A stretch of 64,000 nucleotides of DNA from JBBDQZ01 sp040905705 (lineage in GTDB: Bacteria; Bacteroidota; Rhodothermia; Balneolales; Natronogracilivirgulaceae). The stretch lies in the NCBI GenBank assembly GCA_040905705.1, contig JBBDQZ010000050.1:1-64000 (forward strand), read 5' to 3'. The translations under genes and the position numbers were made by a program. Below the pieces are notes generated by a model. The model saw only the letters and a list, made by a program, of their open reading frames with translations, had not been told where the DNA came from and did not search any database. This document shows positions 17,091-26,709 of this stretch, piece after piece. Position 1 is the stretch's first letter, and every line of letters starts with the position of its first letter.

Positions 17091-19523
17091 TTATGATCGT
17101 AACGCTGCATTGAATTCCGACCTCAATTTCTTGAGTATTTGCTGAATTATCGGATCGATTTCATCAATTGTCAGTGTTTTATCATTATCCTGAAACGTCA
17201 GACGAAATGCAATGCTTTTTTGATGCTTTTCGAGAGCCCCGCCTTCGAAGACATCAAATACCTCGATGGATTGCAATGGTTCACCTGCAATAGTATACAT
17301 ACTTTTTTCCAAATCCCCCGCCGGTACTTTCTTGTCAACAACCAGGGCCAGGTCGAATTCGAATGACGGATAACGGGAGACAGGCCGGTATCTTCTTGTT
17401 TGCATCTTTTTGGAGAATGCTTGTAATTTTGTGAGGTCAAGTTCAGCCGAAAAGGCATTGGTGTCCATTTCAGTCTGTTTTTTCCATTCCGAATTTACGA
17501 CAGAGAGGCTGCCGATGATGCTTTCCTCATTATTCGTATTGATCACAAGCATAAGCTTGCCGCCTGAAGGCCGCCATGTTACTTGCCGGTTCAGGTTCAG
17601 TTGCTGCAAAATGTTAGAGAGGATCGACTTAAGGTCAAACAGATCGAAAGGCCTTCCTGTTGATTTCCAGTGATCGGAGTGCGTATTTCCGGCAATGCCG
17701 ATATGCAGATGAGTTGCTTCGTGAATTCCCCCGATCCAGGTTCCTTTATTCTCTGTTTTTTTGAAGATATTTCCGATCTCGAAAAAACGGACGCCCGTTG
17801 CATCACGATTAAAGTTATAGGATGCCGACCTCAGAAATCCAAATAACAAACCGGTACGCAACAGTGCCTGGTCTTTTGTGATCGGGTTCAGTGTTGATAC
17901 AACGGTCGATTTACCTCCCAGGAAATCCAGCAATCGTTCCGGCAACAGACTGTTTGTATATATTTCCCTGAGCCCGGCAGCGGTCGCCGCTCTCCTGACC
18001 TGTTCAATGAACTGCTCATGATAGGGGACAGGTTCCGGACTGGAAATGTTTATTTGTTCCGGATCGGGAATATTATTGTAATCATAAATCCTGGCGATCT
18101 CTTCAATCAGATCGATCTCTTCGGTAATATCAGGCCGGAATGTAGGAACAGTACAATGCCACACAATATCTTTTCCAGGCGTTTTCTCTGTTACCGCCGG
18201 AATTTCAAGGCGTCCAAGAATTTGCTCTACGGTTTTTTCTTCAATATTGGTACCGAGCAGGTGTCCAAGGCGGGAACCACGCAGGGAGATGTTATCCGGT
18301 TTGATGTTCACCGGATAACAATCTTCCATACCCTCGATATTTCCACCACACAGATCAAGGATAAGTTCGGCACATCGCAAGGCTGCCGTGTCGGTCATGG
18401 CCGTATCCACTCCACGCTCAAAACGATAGGAAGAGTCGGTCTGCAAGGAAAGAGCCCGGGAAGTTTTACGGATTCCAGTCGGCTCAAACCAGGCGGACTC
18501 GATGAGTAAATCTGTTGTCTCCTTCGAGATCTCCGAGTTTTGCCCTCCCATTACACCTGCCAGGGCGACCGGTTTTTCACCATCACAGATAAACAGTGAA
18601 CCCGAAGGAATATCCCGTTCCACATTGTCCAGTGTGTTGAATCTGATTGGGGTATCAAACGATTTCACTTCAATCCGTCCATCTGCAAGCCGGTGATAAT
18701 CGAAAGCGTGCAAAGGCTGTCCGAGTTCCTGAAGCACAAAATTGGTAATGTCCACCACATTGTTAATGGGGCGGAGTCCGATAGCCGTAAGCCGGTTTTT
18801 CAGCCACTGAGGAGATTCGTCTATCGTCACACCGCGAACTACTACGCCTGCATACCGGAAACACTTGTCGGTATCGACAATACGTATAGTGTTTTTCCCA
18901 AGGCCTTTTGTGATTTTTGGCAGGTTATCAAACGGTTTTTTAAGCTTTGCTCCTGTAACAGCTGCCAGGTCACGGGCAACGCCCAGGTGGCAGGCGGCAT
19001 CAGGTCGATTAGGAGTCAGGCCGATCTCGAATACCGTGTCCGGAACCGAACCGGCAATGCTGGAAAAAGGGGTGCCCGGTGCAAGAGCATGATCCAATAC
19101 CATGATACCGCTGTGATCATCCCCCAGTCCCAATTCGTCTTTCGCACAAATCATTCCTTCCGAGTGCTGTCCCCGGATTTTGGCCTTGCGGATCTTGAAA
19201 GGGGATCCGTCGGGCAGTGTTACCGGCAACACCGATCCAACTGTAGCTACCACCACTTTCTGACCTGTGGCCACATTGGGAGCACCACAGACAATTTGGG
19301 AATGTGTTCCGTCACCCGTGTCCACTTTGCAGACAACCAGGCGATCGGCATCCGGATGAGGATGTACTTCCAGGACTTCTCCTACAACAATTCCACGGAA
19401 TGCGGACCCGGTCTGCTGCATTTCCTCCACCTCCAGCCCGGTAAGTGTCAACCGTTCGGCCGTTTTTTGTGGGTCAGGGATTTCCGACAGATATTGCGAT
19501 AACCAGTTGTAGGATATTTTCAT
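17091..19523 (-). CDS. pheT: Phenylalanine-tRNA ligase beta subunit
   Basis: PheT forms the alpha2-beta2 enzyme that charges tRNA-Phe. The 810-residue length is typical. Domains in order are an N-terminal tRNA-binding (EMAP-like) domain, VVGEVLEVHPHPDADRLVVCKVD at about 47-70; the B3/B4 editing region (AGVVVRGVTIDESPQWLKNRL); the B5 domain; the core catalytic-like domain (FRPDITEEIDLIEEIARIYDYNNIP); and a C-terminal ferredoxin-fold anticodon-binding domain (RRYRPVSRYPSFEFDLALVV). It lies downstream of pheS with a 150-bp gap. Confidence 0.97.
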   Translation of the reverse strand: MKISYNWLSQYLSEIPDPQKTAERLTLTGLEVEEMQQTGSAFRGIVVGEVLEVHPHPDADRLVVCKVDTGDGTHSQIVCGAPNVATGQKVVVATVGSVLPVTLPDGSPFKIRKAKIRGQHSEGMICAKDELGLGDDHSGIMVLDHALAPGTPFSSIAGSVPDTVFEIGLTPNRPDAACHLGVARDLAAVTGAKLKKPFDNLPKITKGLGKNTIRIVDTDKCFRYAGVVVRGVTIDESPQWLKNRLTAIGLRPINNVVDITNFVLQELGQPLHAFDYHRLADGRIEVKSFDTPIRFNTLDNVERDIPSGSLFICDGEKPVALAGVMGGQNSEISKETTDLLIESAWFEPTGIRKTSRALSLQTDSSYRFERGVDTAMTDTAALRCAELILDLCGGNIEGMEDCYPVNIKPDNISLRGSRLGHLLGTNIEEKTVEQILGRLEIPAVTEKTPGKDIVWHCTVPTFRPDITEEIDLIEEIARIYDYNNIPDPEQINISSPEPVPYHEQFIEQVRRAATAAGLREIYTNSLLPERLLDFLGGKSTVVSTLNPITKDQALLRTGLLFGFLRSASYNFNRDATGVRFFEIGNIFKKTENKGTWIGGIHEATHLHIGIAGNTHSDHWKSTGRPFDLFDLKSILSNILQQLNLNRQVTWRPSGGKLMLVINTNNEESIIGSLSVVNSEWKKQTEMDTNAFSAELDLTKLQAFSKKMQTRRYRPVSRYPSFEFDLALVVDKKVPAGDLEKSMYTIAGEPLQSIEVFDVFEGGALEKHQKSIAFRLTFQDNDKTLTIDEIDPIIQQILKKLRSEFNAALRS

Positions 19524-19677
19524 CTGTATCTGTATAAATTTATCTGGTTTATAATGACAGATGGAGCATTCATGAAATCATCATGTGCCGGTCTGTCGAA
19601 ATCCATGCATAAGGGTTTCATGAGGGTGCGAAATTTTTCACCAGAGTCCCGACTACTGCGGTAAGTGTGCCGGGAAC

Positions 19678-20703
19678 TCATGGAAACTGTTGTAAAAAAC
19701 GCAGGTCATTGTCATACAGCAATCGAATGTCATCGATTTCATAGCGGGACATGGTGATGCGTTCTACGCCCATCCCAAAGGCGAAACCGGTATGGATTTC
19801 GGGGTCCACATCCACGGCTTTCAGCACATTGGGATGTACCATACCGGCACCCAGGATCTCCATCCATTGACCGGGCCGGCTGTCTGTTTCCCACCAGATA
19901 TCCATTTCGAGGCTGGGTTCGGTAAAGGGAAAGAATGACGGACGGATACGGTATTTCAGGTTTTTGCCGAAAAGGTGACGGACGAAGGTAATGAGTGTGT
20001 GTTTCAGATCTGCCAGGCTGACATTTTTATCGACATAAAGTCCTTCGACCTGGTGAAACAGGCAATATGACTTGGCGGTAATGGATTCATTTCGATATAC
20101 CCGTCCCGGCATAATTGCTCTTACGGGAGGTTTTTGTTCTTTCATCAACCGGATCTGCACCGGAGAGGTGTGCGTTCTAAGCACAAGATCACGGGAAGAA
20201 TCCCGGTCATCTTTTCGAATAAAAAAAGTATCCTGCATATCACGTGCAGGGTGTTCCGGCGGGAAATTCAGTGCTGTGAAATTATGAAAATCGTCTTCCA
20301 GTTCGGGCCCGTCAGCAACCGTGAATCCGAGCCGGTAGAAGATTGATTTGATTTCCTGAAGTGTTTGGGAAAGGGGATGGGTGGAACCGACAGGAAGCGG
20401 AATGGGTGGAAGGGTAGGGTCATCGGTTGCAGCAATGTGTTCGGCTGAATCTCCGCCGAGTGCTGCTTTGGCTTCCTCAAAACGAGTGGAGGCCATTTTT
20501 TTCAGTGCATTCAACTCCTTGCCCAGCCGGGCACGATCTTCCGGAGCGGCCTTGCCGATACCTGCAAGCATTTCGGTAATGAGTCCCTTTCGGGAGAGAA
20601 ATTTCAAACGAAACGCTTCTATTGCATCGACGGAATCGAGCGGCCAGGAGGAAATTTCCTGTCTCACGGATTCCGTATCGGGCAGATCGGCCATATCGTG
20701 CAT
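19678..20703 (-). CDS. pheS: Phenylalanine-tRNA ligase alpha subunit
   Basis: PheS is the catalytic subunit. Class II motifs are visible: HPARDMQDTFF, LRTHTSPVQIRLM (motif 2 region), GRVYRNESITAKSYCLFHQVEGLYVDKNV, FTEPSLEMDIWW and GFAFGMGVERITM (motif 3). The frame can be extended to a TTG at 20733. The ATG at 20703 gives 341 residues and an N-terminal coiled-coil arm of normal length; another ATG at 20694 is also possible. The gene lies between rplT and pheT in the classical infC-rpmI-rplT-pheST order. Confidence 0.95.
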   Translation of the reverse strand: MHDMADLPDTESVRQEISSWPLDSVDAIEAFRLKFLSRKGLITEMLAGIGKAAPEDRARLGKELNALKKMASTRFEEAKAALGGDSAEHIAATDDPTLPPIPLPVGSTHPLSQTLQEIKSIFYRLGFTVADGPELEDDFHNFTALNFPPEHPARDMQDTFFIRKDDRDSSRDLVLRTHTSPVQIRLMKEQKPPVRAIMPGRVYRNESITAKSYCLFHQVEGLYVDKNVSLADLKHTLITFVRHLFGKNLKYRIRPSFFPFTEPSLEMDIWWETDSRPGQWMEILGAGMVHPNVLKAVDVDPEIHTGFAFGMGVERITMSRYEIDDIRLLYDNDLRFLQQFP

Positions 20704-20806
20704 GCTATTTATGTGCTTAATAAATTCATACAAATAACCCGTATCCTCAGCATTAATAAACCGGTGGCATCTGAACGATATAACCGGTTTAAATGAAGAT
20801 GTCTTC

Positions 20807-21160
20807 TTAAGCTTTTTTTTGAGCCTGTTCGACCACAGCGGCGAATGCCTTTGGATCGTTGACAGCCAAATCGGCCAGTACTTTTCTGTTAATTTCCATA
20901 CCCCGGCTCTTCATAGCACCTGCAAGCCGGGAATAGGTGATACCGTTCTGACGGGCGGCGGCATTAATGCGAATGATCCAAAGTTTTCTGAATTCTCTTT
21001 TGCGGACTCTCCTGTCGCGGTACTGGTACTGAAGGGCTTTGTCCACTGCATTTTTTGCGACAGTGTAGACCTTGCTTCTTGCACCCCAGTAACCTTTCGC
21101 CTGGTCAAGGACCCTTTTGCGACGGCGACGGGAAGCCACATTATTGGTCGATCGTGGCAT
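20807..21160 (-). CDS. rplT: Ribosomal protein bL20
   Basis: The 117-residue very basic protein starts MPRSTNNVASRRRRKRVLDQAKGYWGARS and contains YQYRDRRVRKREFRKLWI, all diagnostic of bL20. bL20 is needed for early 50S assembly. It follows rpmI after 26 bases. In some bacteria L20 represses this operon through its leader RNA; no such leader structure was identified here. Confidence 0.98.
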   Translation of the reverse strand: MPRSTNNVASRRRRKRVLDQAKGYWGARSKVYTVAKNAVDKALQYQYRDRRVRKREFRKLWIIRINAAARQNGITYSRLAGAMKSRGMEINRKVLADLAVNDPKAFAAVVEQAQKKA

Positions 21161-21186
21161 TTGTTCAGTATTTTAATGGTTTGTAA

Positions 21187-21384
21187 TCAGGAATAAGGAA
21201 TCAGTTTGCGCAAACGCGGCTGGTCAACTTTATCAACCAGGGTGGGCATACGTAACTGACGCTTCCTCTTCGGTGTTTTTTTAGTTAGAATATGACTTGT
21301 GAACGCTTTTTTTCGCTTTATTTTACCGGAAGCAGTAAGTTTTAAACGTTTTTTTGCGCCACTGACGCTTTTTGTTTTAGGCAT
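21187..21384 (-). CDS. rpmI: Ribosomal protein bL35
   Basis: The 65-residue basic protein starts MPKTKSVSGAKKRLKLTASGKIKRKKA and continues with KKTPKRKRQLR, the bL35 pattern. It sits between infC and rplT, 103 bases after infC. It is a structural component of the 50S subunit. Confidence 0.97.
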   Translation of the reverse strand: MPKTKSVSGAKKRLKLTASGKIKRKKAFTSHILTKKTPKRKRQLRMPTLVDKVDQPRLRKLIPYS

Positions 21385-21487
21385 TGTTAACCCTTCAATT
21401 GGTTAAATAATTACAAGTTCTCAAGATAAGGAAAAAGTGCTTATACAGCAAAAACAGAGAGTGTGAATATGAATGCGGATATTCAGC

Positions 21488-22045
21488 TCAGGAAGAACCG
21501 GATCCTTTGGCTGGTGTCAGTATCATCGACATACGTTTTCCTTCCAGTTTGGCCGGTGTTTCGATCTTGCCAAAGTCTTCAAGATCTTCAGCAAGCCGAT
21601 CAAGAAGATTTCTTCCCTGGTCACTGTATATAATATCGCGGCCCTTGAACTGGACCGTTGCTTTAACCTTGTTGCCGTCTTTCAGAAATCCCTCGGCATG
21701 TCGTTTTTTGAAATTGTAGTCATGATCGTCTGTTTGCGGACGAAAACGAAGCTCCTTGATCAGCACAACATGTTGTTTTTTCTTGGCATCTTTCTCTTTT
21801 TTCTTTTTCTCGAATAGGTATTTTCCGTGATTCATAATTTTACAAACGGGAGGGTCGGCATTCGGTGCCACCTCTACCAGATCCAGTTCCAGACTGTATG
21901 CCAGCTCAATAGCCTCTTCAACAGGGAGTATTACATGTTCATTATCCGGTTTGATGACCCTTACGGTCTCTGCCCGAATGCTCTCATTTACCCGTTCTTT
22001 GGGTTCCGAACGGCGAGGGAATGTAGTTTTAAATCGTTTTCCGAT
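21488..22045 (-). CDS. infC: Translation initiation factor IF-3, probable AUC start
   Basis: IF-3 keeps ribosomal subunits apart and proofreads the start codon. Both family domains are present: RVNESIRAETVRVI and EAIELAYSLELDLVEVAPNADPPVCKIMNHGKYLFE at the N-terminus, then KELRFRPQTDDHDYNFKKRHAEGFL and VQFKGRD at the C-terminus. No in-frame ATG occurs near the N-terminus. The open frame could begin at TTG (22069), but a strong AAAAAGGAG lies inside that extension and is placed 8 bases before an in-frame ATC at 22045. Starting there gives 185 residues beginning (M)GKRFKTTFPRRSEP. A non-AUG start is the known basis of infC autoregulation in E. coli (AUU). The gene is certain; the start is likely but unproven. 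Confidence 0.93.
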   Translation of the reverse strand: MGKRFKTTFPRRSEPKERVNESIRAETVRVIKPDNEHVILPVEEAIELAYSLELDLVEVAPNADPPVCKIMNHGKYLFEKKKKEKDAKKKQHVVLIKELRFRPQTDDHDYNFKKRHAEGFLKDGNKVKATVQFKGRDIIYSDQGRNLLDRLAEDLEDFGKIETPAKLEGKRMSMILTPAKGSGSS

Positions 22046-22060
22046 AGTTGCTTCTCCTTT
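22043..22060 (-). promoter_or_regulatory. infC Shine-Dalgarno and AUC start
   Basis: AAAGGAG is followed by 8 bases and then AUC. Nearly all other genes in the window lack a recognisable Shine-Dalgarno, so this one stands out. With an AUC codon it fits the scheme in which IF-3 discriminates against its own start codon and so limits its own synthesis. Confidence 0.6.
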
Positions 22061-22143
22061 TTGGTTCAAATTTATGACAATATAAGCAGTGTACCATGTA
22101 GAAATTCTCCGGGCTTAATGCATTAGTAAGTTTCGTATGGATG

Positions 22144-24102
22144 TCAATGCTCTTCCGGTAACACCTTGTCGTCTACTTCTTTTTTTATAATCGAAAGAAA
22201 TTTTGAAAAACTAAAGCTTCCGATGTCACCTTTTTTATGCTTTCTAACTGAAACACTGTGATCTTTCTCTTCTTTTTCACCGACTATTAACATATAGGGG
22301 ATTTTGCCGGTTTCCGCATTCCGGATTTTAGCTCCTATCTGCTCACTTCGAAGATCTGTTTTGGCCCGGATATGGATCTGTTGTAATTGTTGCCGGTATG
22401 TTTCTGCAAGGACGTTATACTTGTCGGATACCGGAATGATCGCTACCTGTTGCGGGCTCAGCCAGACCGGAAAGTTCCCGGCAAAGTGTTCGATCAGTAT
22501 GCTGGTAAATCGTTCCATGGATCCAAAAGGTGCCCTGTGGATGATTACAGGGCGGTGTTTTTGATTATCGGCCCCTACATAGGTGAGATCAAACCGCTCC
22601 GGCATTACGTAATCGACTTGTACGGTACCGAGTTGCCATTTTCTTCCCAGCGCATCGTGAATGATAAAGTCGATTTTAGGGCCGTAAAAACTGGCTTCCC
22701 CATCGTCGATTTTATATTGAAGTCCTATTTCGTCAGCGGCCTCGCGAATTTCATGCTGGGCCCGATCCCATAATGACCGGTCACCGCCATATTTTTCATC
22801 ATTATCATCCCGGAAAGATAGACGAATATCGACCGGCATAGCGAAAATGGAAAAGACGAACCGGGTCAAATCAATGCATTGTTTGATTTCATCTTTGAGT
22901 TGGTCATTGGTGCAGTAAATATGGGCGTCATCCTGTGTGAATCCGCGGACTCTTGACAGTCCATTGAGCTCACCGGATTGCTCGTACCGATAGACGGTGC
23001 CAAATTCGGCCAGTCGTACCGGTAAATCGCGGTAACTGCGCATCTCATGGTCATATATGCGGTGATGATGAGGGCAATTCATAGGTTTAAGCAAATATCC
23101 CTCGTCATCGATCTGCATGGGGGAGAACTGGGAGTCTTTGTAATACGGATAGTGTCCGGAGGTTTTGTATAATTCCAGGTTTCCAATGTGCGGGGTAATC
23201 ACTTCCTGGTATCCCCGGCGCAGTTGCTCCTCGCGCAAAAAGGCCTCCAGTGTCCGGCGCAATATGGTCCCGTTCGGTAACCACATGGGAAGGCCGCTAC
23301 CGACCATGCGGTCGATCATATAAATTCCCATTTGCGGGCCCAGTTTCTTGTGATCTCGCTTTCGGGCCTCTTCCAATTGGGCCAGGTAAGCATCCAGCAT
23401 CGATTTTTTCGGAAAACTGATGCCGTATATGCGGGTCAGCTGTTTGCTTGTATGGTCTCCGCGCCAATAGGCACCGGCGGTGTTCAGTAATTTAATCGCT
23501 TTGATAGCACCGGTATTTGGAATATGAGGCCCGCGGCACAAATCAGTGAAATTTCCCTGCCTGTAGAAACTGATCGTACCGTCTTCGAGTCCCTCGAGCA
23601 GATCCAGCTTGTAGGGATCCTGTTTATCCCTGTAATAACGGACCGCTTCCTCTTTGGAGATCTCGATTCGATCAAACCGGTTTTTCTGACGTGCAAGCTC
23701 CTGCATTTTGTTCTCGATTGCTGGCAGGTCTTCGTTACCGATATGTTGGTCGCCGAAATCGATATCGTAGTAAAACCCCTGCTCGATGGGCGGACCGATT
23801 CCCAGTTTTACACCGGGATATAGCGCTTCAACCGCTTCCGCCAGCACATGTGCGGAGGAGTGCCAGAACGAGAGCCTGCCGTCTTCATCTTCCCAGGTAT
23901 TGATGGTTACGGTACCACCGGAGGTGAGGGGTCGATGCAGATCGTAAATGGTCTGATCCACGGTAATACTCAATGCTTCACGGGCCAGCCGTCCTGATAT
24001 GGATTCGGCAATTTCGAAACCGGTAATTCCCGCAGGAAAGTTTTTTTGATTACCATCGGGAAATGTAAAAACAAGAGTGTCGGTTTTGGTTTGATCGGAC
24101 AT
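22144..24102 (-). CDS. thrS: Threonine-tRNA ligase
   Basis: The product has 652 residues. An N-terminal TGS domain (about 10-70) precedes the editing domain with SFWHSSAHVLAEAVEALYPGVKLGIGP. Class II catalytic motifs follow: MVGSGLPMWLPNGTILRR (motif 1 region), YLLKPMNCPHHHRIY with the zinc-binding Cys, RLAEFGTVYRYEQSGELNGLSRVRGF (motif 2), and HRPVIIHRAPFGSMERF (motif 3). The C-terminal anticodon-binding domain ends the protein. It is the gene directly upstream of infC, 75 bases from its first codon region, as in many bacteria. Confidence 0.97.
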   Translation of the reverse strand: MSDQTKTDTLVFTFPDGNQKNFPAGITGFEIAESISGRLAREALSITVDQTIYDLHRPLTSGGTVTINTWEDEDGRLSFWHSSAHVLAEAVEALYPGVKLGIGPPIEQGFYYDIDFGDQHIGNEDLPAIENKMQELARQKNRFDRIEISKEEAVRYYRDKQDPYKLDLLEGLEDGTISFYRQGNFTDLCRGPHIPNTGAIKAIKLLNTAGAYWRGDHTSKQLTRIYGISFPKKSMLDAYLAQLEEARKRDHKKLGPQMGIYMIDRMVGSGLPMWLPNGTILRRTLEAFLREEQLRRGYQEVITPHIGNLELYKTSGHYPYYKDSQFSPMQIDDEGYLLKPMNCPHHHRIYDHEMRSYRDLPVRLAEFGTVYRYEQSGELNGLSRVRGFTQDDAHIYCTNDQLKDEIKQCIDLTRFVFSIFAMPVDIRLSFRDDNDEKYGGDRSLWDRAQHEIREAADEIGLQYKIDDGEASFYGPKIDFIIHDALGRKWQLGTVQVDYVMPERFDLTYVGADNQKHRPVIIHRAPFGSMERFTSILIEHFAGNFPVWLSPQQVAIIPVSDKYNVLAETYRQQLQQIHIRAKTDLRSEQIGAKIRNAETGKIPYMLIVGEKEEKDHSVSVRKHKKGDIGSFSFSKFLSIIKKEVDDKVLPEEH

Positions 24103-24206
24103 GAAGTCTCAGCAGTTTGCGGAATATGATTTTACAAATTCAAACATTTTTAAACATATAAAAGCGGGTGTAATATACGGTGTGAAACAGAGAAATTCCC
24201 ATGGCT

Positions 24207-25307
24207 TCATACATTAAACCGAAACAGGAGAACATCTCCGTCTTTCACGGTGTAGGCCCGGCCTTCCGATCTCATTTTCCCGGCATCCCGGGCAGCAGAT
24301 TCCGATCCGGCGGCAATATAGTCATCATATGCAATTGTTTCGGCACGAATAAAACCCTTTTCAAAATCGGTGTGTATGACTCCGGCTGCCTGTGGAGCTT
24401 TCGTGCCTTTGCGGATCGTCCACGCACGTACCTCCTTGGGCCCGGCGGTAAAAAAAGTAATCAGTCCTAATTCTCTATAAGTCGCCGATATGAGCCGGTT
24501 CAGGCCTGATTCTTCCAGGTCAAGCGCCGCAAGAAACGCACTTCTTTCTTCCTCGTTCAATTCGGCGATCTCCGATTCGATCTTGGCACAGGCTACAACG
24601 GTTTCCGCACTTTCGGATTGTGCATGTTCACGGACACTGGAGACAAACGAATTACGGCTGCCGTCGGGCAAATCTTCCTCGGCAACATTGCACAGGTAGA
24701 GTACTTTTTTGGACGTCAGCATAAACAGCTCTGAGAATGCGGGATGTGTGGGGTCCCAGCCTTTATAAGATCGAACTGACTTCCCCTTTTCTATATGTTC
24801 ACGCAGTTCTTTAAGTATATGCACCTGATTCTGAAGGGCTTTGTCCCCCGATTTTGCCATTTTTTTCACCCGATCTTCACGACGTTCAAGTGTTTCCAGA
24901 TCCTTGAAGAGTAATTCGCTTTCAATGATGCCGATATCGCGCAACGGGTCTATGCTGCCCTCCACATGAACCACATCGTCGTCTTCGAAACACCGGACGA
25001 CATGGAGGATCAGGTCCACTTCCCGGATATGTGATAAAAATGCATTGCCTTTGCCTTTACCTTCCGAGGCTCCTTTGACCAGCCCGGCAATATCCACAAA
25101 TTCAATGGTTGTCGGCGTGACGGTTTTTGGATGGACGAGATGAGCCAGCTGGTCGAGTCGCTCATCCGGTACCGGTACTATACCCACGTTCGGGTCAATT
25201 GTACAAAAGGGGAAATTGGCTGCTTCGGCTCCGGCGTTACTCAGTGCATTAAATAAACTGGATTTACCCACATTAGGCAATCCGACAATTCCACATTTCA
25301 GATTCAT
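24207..25307 (-). CDS. ychF: Redox-regulated ATPase YchF (OLA1 family)
   Basis: This 366-residue TRAFAC P-loop protein has G1 GLPNVGKSSLFN at residues 8-19, G3 DIAGLVKGASEGKGKGNAFL and the altered G4 typical of YchF (LYLCNVAEED) that favours ATP over GTP. The C-terminal TGS domain has RAWTIRKGTKAPQAAGVIHTDFEKGFIRAE. YchF binds ribosomes and is linked to translation and stress. It lies between the phosphatase gene and thrS on the same strand. Confidence 0.97.
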   Translation of the reverse strand: MNLKCGIVGLPNVGKSSLFNALSNAGAEAANFPFCTIDPNVGIVPVPDERLDQLAHLVHPKTVTPTTIEFVDIAGLVKGASEGKGKGNAFLSHIREVDLILHVVRCFEDDDVVHVEGSIDPLRDIGIIESELLFKDLETLERREDRVKKMAKSGDKALQNQVHILKELREHIEKGKSVRSYKGWDPTHPAFSELFMLTSKKVLYLCNVAEEDLPDGSRNSFVSSVREHAQSESAETVVACAKIESEIAELNEEERSAFLAALDLEESGLNRLISATYRELGLITFFTAGPKEVRAWTIRKGTKAPQAAGVIHTDFEKGFIRAETIAYDDYIAAGSESAARDAGKMRSEGRAYTVKDGDVLLFRFNV

Positions 25308-25365
25308 TTATAAATAATATTACAGATACAGATTGTTATTGAGATCGGATCAGCTCAAATCCTGT

Positions 25366-26025
25366 TTAGTCCAGATTTTTTTGCTGAATAAAGGACTCTT
25401 CAGGAAGAATTGCCGCCGTGAGGGTGCCTAGATTACCCGTCCGGTAAACACAACCGGTATCAATACCGATTTTTTGATTGGCGACCAGCGGTTCTTGCAG
25501 CGGTGTGTGGCCGAAAACCACAGTTTTCTCCCAATTTACAGAAGTGTTGAGATGATCCCGTTGCCATAAGGCACATTTTGAGATATCCGGATCATTAAGC
25601 TGTACACCGACAGGAAGTTCCGGCTTTAATCCGGCGTGAATGAACAGGTAATCCGGTGTATCATACCAAAGCCGTGTGGCTGAATAAAAGACGAGATGAT
25701 CGTCAGGCAGATCATGGATTGATTTGATTTCGTATGAATTCAATGTGGTTATCCCTCCGTTTAAGAACCACAGCTGAAGATCCCCGGTTTTCCGGGCATC
25801 CAGCATCATTTGCTCATGATTTCCCCTGAGAAAGATGCAGGAAACCTGTTTTGAAAACTGCATCAGGGACTCAGCCACGGATCGGGAGTCGGGTCCGCGA
25901 TCGATGTAATCACCTATAAAAATGAACGTACGGTCATGATAGGCCTCCAGTCGACGCAATAGAGTATTCAGCGACCGGTTGCAGCCGTGTATATCTCCAA
26001 TAGCGATATAACGAGAAGGTTTCAT
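25366..26025 (-). CDS. PPP-family serine/threonine protein phosphatase-like protein
   Basis: The 219-residue protein contains the three metallophosphatase signatures GDIHGCN (residues 8-14), GDYIDRGPD and GNHEQM, with a later HAG (residues in LFIHAGLKPE) and FGHTPL. These are the PrpA/ApaH-like bacterial PPP-family metal ligands. Substrate may be phosphoprotein or a nucleotide such as Ap4A; the sequence does not decide. The gene is 31 bases downstream of nusB and 58 bases upstream of ychF. Confidence 0.85.
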   Translation of the reverse strand: MKPSRYIAIGDIHGCNRSLNTLLRRLEAYHDRTFIFIGDYIDRGPDSRSVAESLMQFSKQVSCIFLRGNHEQMMLDARKTGDLQLWFLNGGITTLNSYEIKSIHDLPDDHLVFYSATRLWYDTPDYLFIHAGLKPELPVGVQLNDPDISKCALWQRDHLNTSVNWEKTVVFGHTPLQEPLVANQKIGIDTGCVYRTGNLGTLTAAILPEESFIQQKNLD

Positions 26026-26056
26026 CGGGTAGACTGAGATAACTTCGATGGGGTGA

Positions 26057-26536
26057 TCAAGATGACTTGCGTGGTTTTTGCTCCGTCTGATCGATGAGAC
26101 CGCGGCCGGACTTCTTCATGAGTTTACTTTCAAATAACGAGGCCATTGCAACATCGAGAATCCCGTTTACAAAGCGGCCGGATTGAGCTGTTGAATATTT
26201 TTTTGCAATTTCGATCGCTTCGTTGATTGTGACTTTGGTAGGTATATCATCAAATGAGATTAGTTCGGAGATCGCTATCTGAAGAATGATTCGGTCCACA
26301 ATGGCAAGACGATCGATTTCCCAGTTGGAAATGTGTTTGCGGATCAAATCTTCGGCCTGTTCCCGGTGATCCATCGACCGGAGGAACAGACTTTCAGCAA
26401 ACGACAGCCCTGCTGGATCATTTTGCAATTCCGGATGGATAATGGTTTGAAGCACGTGTTCGGGGGTATGGTCTCCCAGTTGATATGCGTAAACGGCCTG
26501 AAGTACTATTTCCCGGACTTTTCGTCTGCTTGACAT
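26057..26536 (-). CDS. nusB: Transcription antitermination factor NusB
   Basis: The 159-residue helical protein begins SSRRKVREIVLQAVYAYQLGD and contains IDRLAIVDRIILQIAISEL and PTKVTINEAIEIAKKYST...FVNGILD, all NusB hallmarks. NusB with NusE/S10 binds boxA in rRNA leaders and supports rRNA antitermination. The C-terminus has a short basic extension beyond the core domain. Confidence 0.95.
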   Translation of the reverse strand: MSSRRKVREIVLQAVYAYQLGDHTPEHVLQTIIHPELQNDPAGLSFAESLFLRSMDHREQAEDLIRKHISNWEIDRLAIVDRIILQIAISELISFDDIPTKVTINEAIEIAKKYSTAQSGRFVNGILDVAMASLFESKLMKKSGRGLIDQTEQKPRKSS

Positions 26537-26709
26537 GCCTGGTTGCGGATAGAATCAAATGTAAAATTGCAAAACAAACTAAGATAAGGATTTTGTTGCA
26601 AAGATTGAGGATGAGTTCTGTGTAACAAAAAAGTGCGCACTCCGGTTCGGCAAAAAGTGGAAACCATCGGCAATCCGGGAAGCAAAAGCCTGAGGGTAAT
26701 AATAATCAA

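Noticed and set aside
26600..26640. GTGCGCAC followed by TTTTTT on the minus strand after cysM as a terminator
   Set aside because: The palindrome leaves no loop, so it cannot form a normal hairpin; I do not call it.
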